From Candidatus Eisenbacteria bacterium (lineage in GTDB: Bacteria; Eisenbacteria; RBG-16-71-46): a DNA stretch of 47,771 nt. A program made the position numbers and the translations under genes. This document shows positions 47,732 to 47,771 of the stretch, piece by piece. The notes under the pieces are model-generated. The model made no database searches and had not been told where the DNA came from. It saw only the letters and a program-made list of their open reading frames with translations. How positions within the stretch are numbered: the stretch's first letter is position 1; each line of letters opens with the position of its first letter. The DNA is taken from NCBI GenBank assembly GCA_035712145.1, contig DASTBI010000065.1, positions 1 through 47,771 of the forward strand. Reading direction: 5' to 3'.

Positions 47732-47771
47732 TCTCCGAGTGACGATCCAGGAGGCACGACCGTTAGCGTGA

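Noticed and set aside
47732-47771. Possible autoregulated ECF promoter (AACG, 16 bases, CGTC) before the sigma gene
   Set aside because: Only 40 bases are visible and the match is too short to separate from chance; it would also leave a leader of very few bases.

Overview
This is a GC-rich (well above 60% by eye), gene-dense bacterial chromosome segment. Nearly every gene is on the minus strand; only a methyltransferase (19561-20391) and a DUF4153 membrane protein (40825-42642) are on the plus strand. The cell is a diderm: there are lipoproteins with lipoboxes, TonB C-terminal domains and LD-transpeptidase chemistry. A very large secreted subtilase ends in a FlgD-like sorting or anchoring domain, and a TPR lipoprotein starts its mature part with Cys-Ala-Tyr-Tyr-Asn. 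Both traits, with the GC content, recall uncultivated FCB-type lineages such as Candidatus Eisenbacteria. That assignment is inference, since no rRNA or marker phylogeny is available here. No tRNA, rRNA, CRISPR, prophage or intact insertion sequence was seen.

Region 1 (1-12.5 kb) holds the 5' end of leuS, a 500-base non-coding region built from two inverted copies of a palindromic repeat, and a complete PyrR-controlled pyrimidine operon read right to left: pyrR, a promoter and PyrR-binding hairpin, then pyrB, pyrC, carA, a 32-codon ORF, carB, a TPR lipoprotein, pyrK, pyrD, pyrF. From pyrB to pyrF every junction is a 1- or 4-base stop/start overlap. The operon encodes all steps from bicarbonate and glutamine to UMP except pyrE, which is not in the window.

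Region 2 (12.5-24 kb) is a housekeeping block, phoH, pgpH-like, ybeY, DUF502, recO, glyQ, glyS. It resembles the conserved phoH-yqfF-ybeY-(dgkA-cdd-era)-recO-glyQS order of Firmicutes, but a plus-strand methyltransferase and two paralogous secreted TonB_C proteins lie between pgpH and ybeY.

Region 3 (24-36.7 kb) holds leucine/acyl-CoA catabolism: a LiuC-like hydratase, a biotin carboxylase, a separate biotin carrier, and the MccB-like carboxyltransferase. The MccB gene is separated from the rest by about 7 kb of envelope genes: an LD-transpeptidase, an M15-like peptidase, an XrtA-type polysaccharide deacetylase, a formyltransferase and a GT39-like glycosyltransferase. An AI-2E family permease follows the carrier gene.

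Region 4 (36.7-47.8 kb) holds the 1325-residue subtilase, the divergent DUF4153 protein, uppS, a winged-helix regulator with a membrane-protein partner, an NAD-dependent epimerase, a small secreted protein, and an ECF sigma factor with a FecR-type regulator at the right edge.

No single operon here is a clearly new defence or biosynthetic system. The least explained structures are the compensated palindromic repeat pair at 214-660, the small ORF coupled between carA and carB, the envelope lipoprotein inside the pyr operon, a cluster of three perfect hairpins upstream of the deacetylase, a long hairpin in the phoH leader, and the tandem TonB_C proteins with an unassigned N-terminal domain.
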